Shown: in pieces, positions 6,026-7,319 of the stretch | Layout of the letters: each line of letters starts with the position of its first letter | Numbering within the stretch: position 1 is the first letter of the stretch | Assembly (NCBI GenBank): GCA_003233615.1 | Contig: QIMB01000392.1 | Span: 1 to 7,319 of the forward strand | Reading direction: 5' to 3' | Origin: Nitrospirota bacterium | Lineage (GTDB): Bacteria; Nitrospirota; Nitrospiria; Nitrospirales; UBA8639 | Length of the DNA: 7,319 bases | Program-made: the position numbers and the translations under genes | Notes under the pieces: generated by a model | Seen by the model: the letters and a program-made list of their open reading frames with translations, nothing else | What the model was told of the DNA's origin: nothing | Databases searched by the model: none

Positions 6026-7319
6026 CTATCGGCGCATCCAAGAAAAAAGCTTGCGCAAAAATTGTTTTTTGCCTTCACTGAGCGTGGTTTTTCTCCACGC
6101 GTTCGCCGTTTTCTTAATGACTTCTGCTTGCGTGGGGTAGGGGTGAATGGTGCTGGCAATAGTGTTCAGCCCAAGTCCCCCTTTCATTGCGAGCGTGTAC
6201 TCACTAATCATATCTCCAGCATGAGCGGCGACAATCGTGGCTCCGACGATTGTGTCTGTTCCTTTTTTGACATGGACTCGTGCAAAACCTTCATCTTCTC
6301 CATCCAGAATCGCGCGATCGACTTCATTCAGTGGAAATGTGAATGTATCGACTTCAATGCCCTTTTTCTTAGCGTCTTGTTCGTAAAGCCCGACGTGGGC
6401 GATTTCTGGTTGAGTATATGTGGCCCAGGGGATAATGAGATGTTCTGTACTCGCATAGCCTAGTCCAAATGGATGAGGAAATAAGGCATTTTGAATGACA
6501 ATTTGAGCTTGAGCATCTGCTGTGTGGGTAAACTTAAATGGGGAGCAAATATCGCCAGCCGCAAATATTTTAGGATTCGTCGTTTGCAGCCTATGATTGA
6601 CCGTGACGCCTTTGCGATCAATAACCCATCTGTATTTGGAGATCGTCCAACACTCACTAAGATTTCATCAACGGGGATATCATAGTGTTGCCCATGAGAG
6701 CTGACGGACATATGCGTATTTTCGCCAACCGATTTGATGTGTAACTCTTTTCCGCAGCAGAGTAGTTGTACGCCATCATTGAGTATGGATCGTTCGATGA
6801 TTTCTGATGCATCTGTATCTTCATTCGGCAGCACGCCATGCATGGCTTCTACCAAAAATACCTGACTGCCAAAACGAGCGAAGGATTGTGCCATCTCACA
6901 GCCAATCGGTCCTGCGCCGATCACTCCAAAAAGAAAAAATGGTTTCATTGGTCAAGTATTGCACGTGATCGAGTCCAGGAATGGGCGGTGCAGCTGCGCG
7001 TGCACCGGTGCAAATGACAGCTTTGGCAAATTGAAGTGTGGTCCCATCGACATCGATCATGCTAGAGCTGGTGAATCGTCCATTTCCTATAAAGACATCG
7101 ATTCCAAGTTTGGAAAAACGATGAGCAGAGTCAACATGACTGATCCGTGCACGTAATTTTCGCATGCGGGCCATGGCTTCGCTAAAATCTCCTTTGATTT
7201 CTCCTGATATGTGTACGCCAAACTGTTCGGCTTCTTTGACAGCGGTCCAGGCTTTTGCAGCTCGAATCATTCCTTTAGAAGGTACGCAGCCGACGTTCAA
7301 ACAGTCACCTCCCATCAAG
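6026..7319 (-). pseudogene. Mercuric reductase/dihydrolipoamide dehydrogenase-like flavoprotein, broken by two frame changes (5' partial)
   Basis: Three consecutive segments in two frames rebuild one class I pyridine nucleotide-disulphide oxidoreductase. Segment 1 (7319-6932) has the redox disulphide motif GGDCLNVGCVPSK and PPIPGLD, ending NETIFS. Segment 2 (6927-6622), in another frame, has the NAD-binding VIGAGPIGCEMAQ, a Glu ending the second strand (LVEA, suggesting NAD rather than NADP) and VSVGRSPNTDGL. Segment 3 (6619-6026), back in the first frame, has DRKGVTVN, the FAD motif AAGDIC, and the dimerisation domain with HPYPTQAE, whose His and Glu are the catalytic pair. At each junction conserved residues are missing: about 8 between IFS and GVIGAGP, about 9 between DGL and DRKG, or roughly 20 and 25 nt. 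The C-terminal Cys pair of true MerA is absent, so mercury reduction is unlikely. The N-terminal FAD GxGxxG lies beyond the window. As written it cannot give a full enzyme; real decay or an assembly fault are both possible. Confidence 0.85.

Noticed and set aside
6026..7319. Calling the flavoprotein a true mercuric reductase and the region a mercury-resistance locus.
   Set aside because: The C-terminus lacks the paired cysteines of MerA, and no merR, merT or merP lies near. The general fold fits many dihydrolipoamide dehydrogenase-like proteins.

Overview
The window reads as ordinary bacterial chromosome: dense genes, short gaps, no tRNA, rRNA, CRISPR array or recognisable insertion sequence. 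An ExeA-type ATPase followed by a CpsD/BY-kinase-like protein, an ECF sigma factor with a zinc anti-sigma, a DUF3047 protein and a mercuric-reductase-like flavoprotein fit a Gram-negative bacterium. From memory of these families I lean towards Nitrospirota or a similar environmental lineage. That placement is an inference from family resemblance, not a search result.

Left part (1-2351, + strand): a two-gene unit overlapping by ATGA. The first gene, cut by the window edge, encodes a membrane-spanning ATPase: an ExeA/GspA-like AAA domain in the cytoplasm, one membrane helix, a Ser-rich linker and a C-terminal LysM domain. The second encodes a CpsD/Wzc-C-like P-loop protein of the exopolysaccharide type, with Thr in the Walker A lysine position and no C-terminal tyrosine cluster. 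Together they suggest envelope polysaccharide export or chain-length control, but no polymerase, glycosyltransferase or Wzz gene lies in the window. A 331-nt stretch (2352-2682) without a clear gene follows; it holds a candidate terminator and possibly a degenerate small ORF.

Middle part (2683-5156, + strand): a LuxR-type regulator with a PAS-like N-terminus, an ECF sigma factor, its zinc-binding anti-sigma factor 5 nt downstream, and a thioredoxin-fold protein with a CRHC motif. The gap before the sigma gene holds a strong imperfect inverted repeat (3394-3421), a candidate operator. A ZAS-type anti-sigma next to a thioredoxin-like gene recalls thiol-redox circuits such as SigR/RsrA, though that link is only inferred.

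Right part (5235-7319, - strand, convergent with the middle part): a secreted or periplasmic DUF3047 protein lies 17 nt downstream of a pyridine nucleotide-disulphide oxidoreductase running off the right edge. The oxidoreductase is broken at two points. At each, roughly 20-25 nt of expected conserved sequence are missing and the frame changes, and the second shift restores the original frame. It is either a young pseudogene or an assembly fault.

I see no clearly new biological system. The items most worth a second look are the doubly shifted oxidoreductase, the inverted repeat before the sigma factor, the variant kinase, and the possible redox circuit around the sigma/anti-sigma pair.
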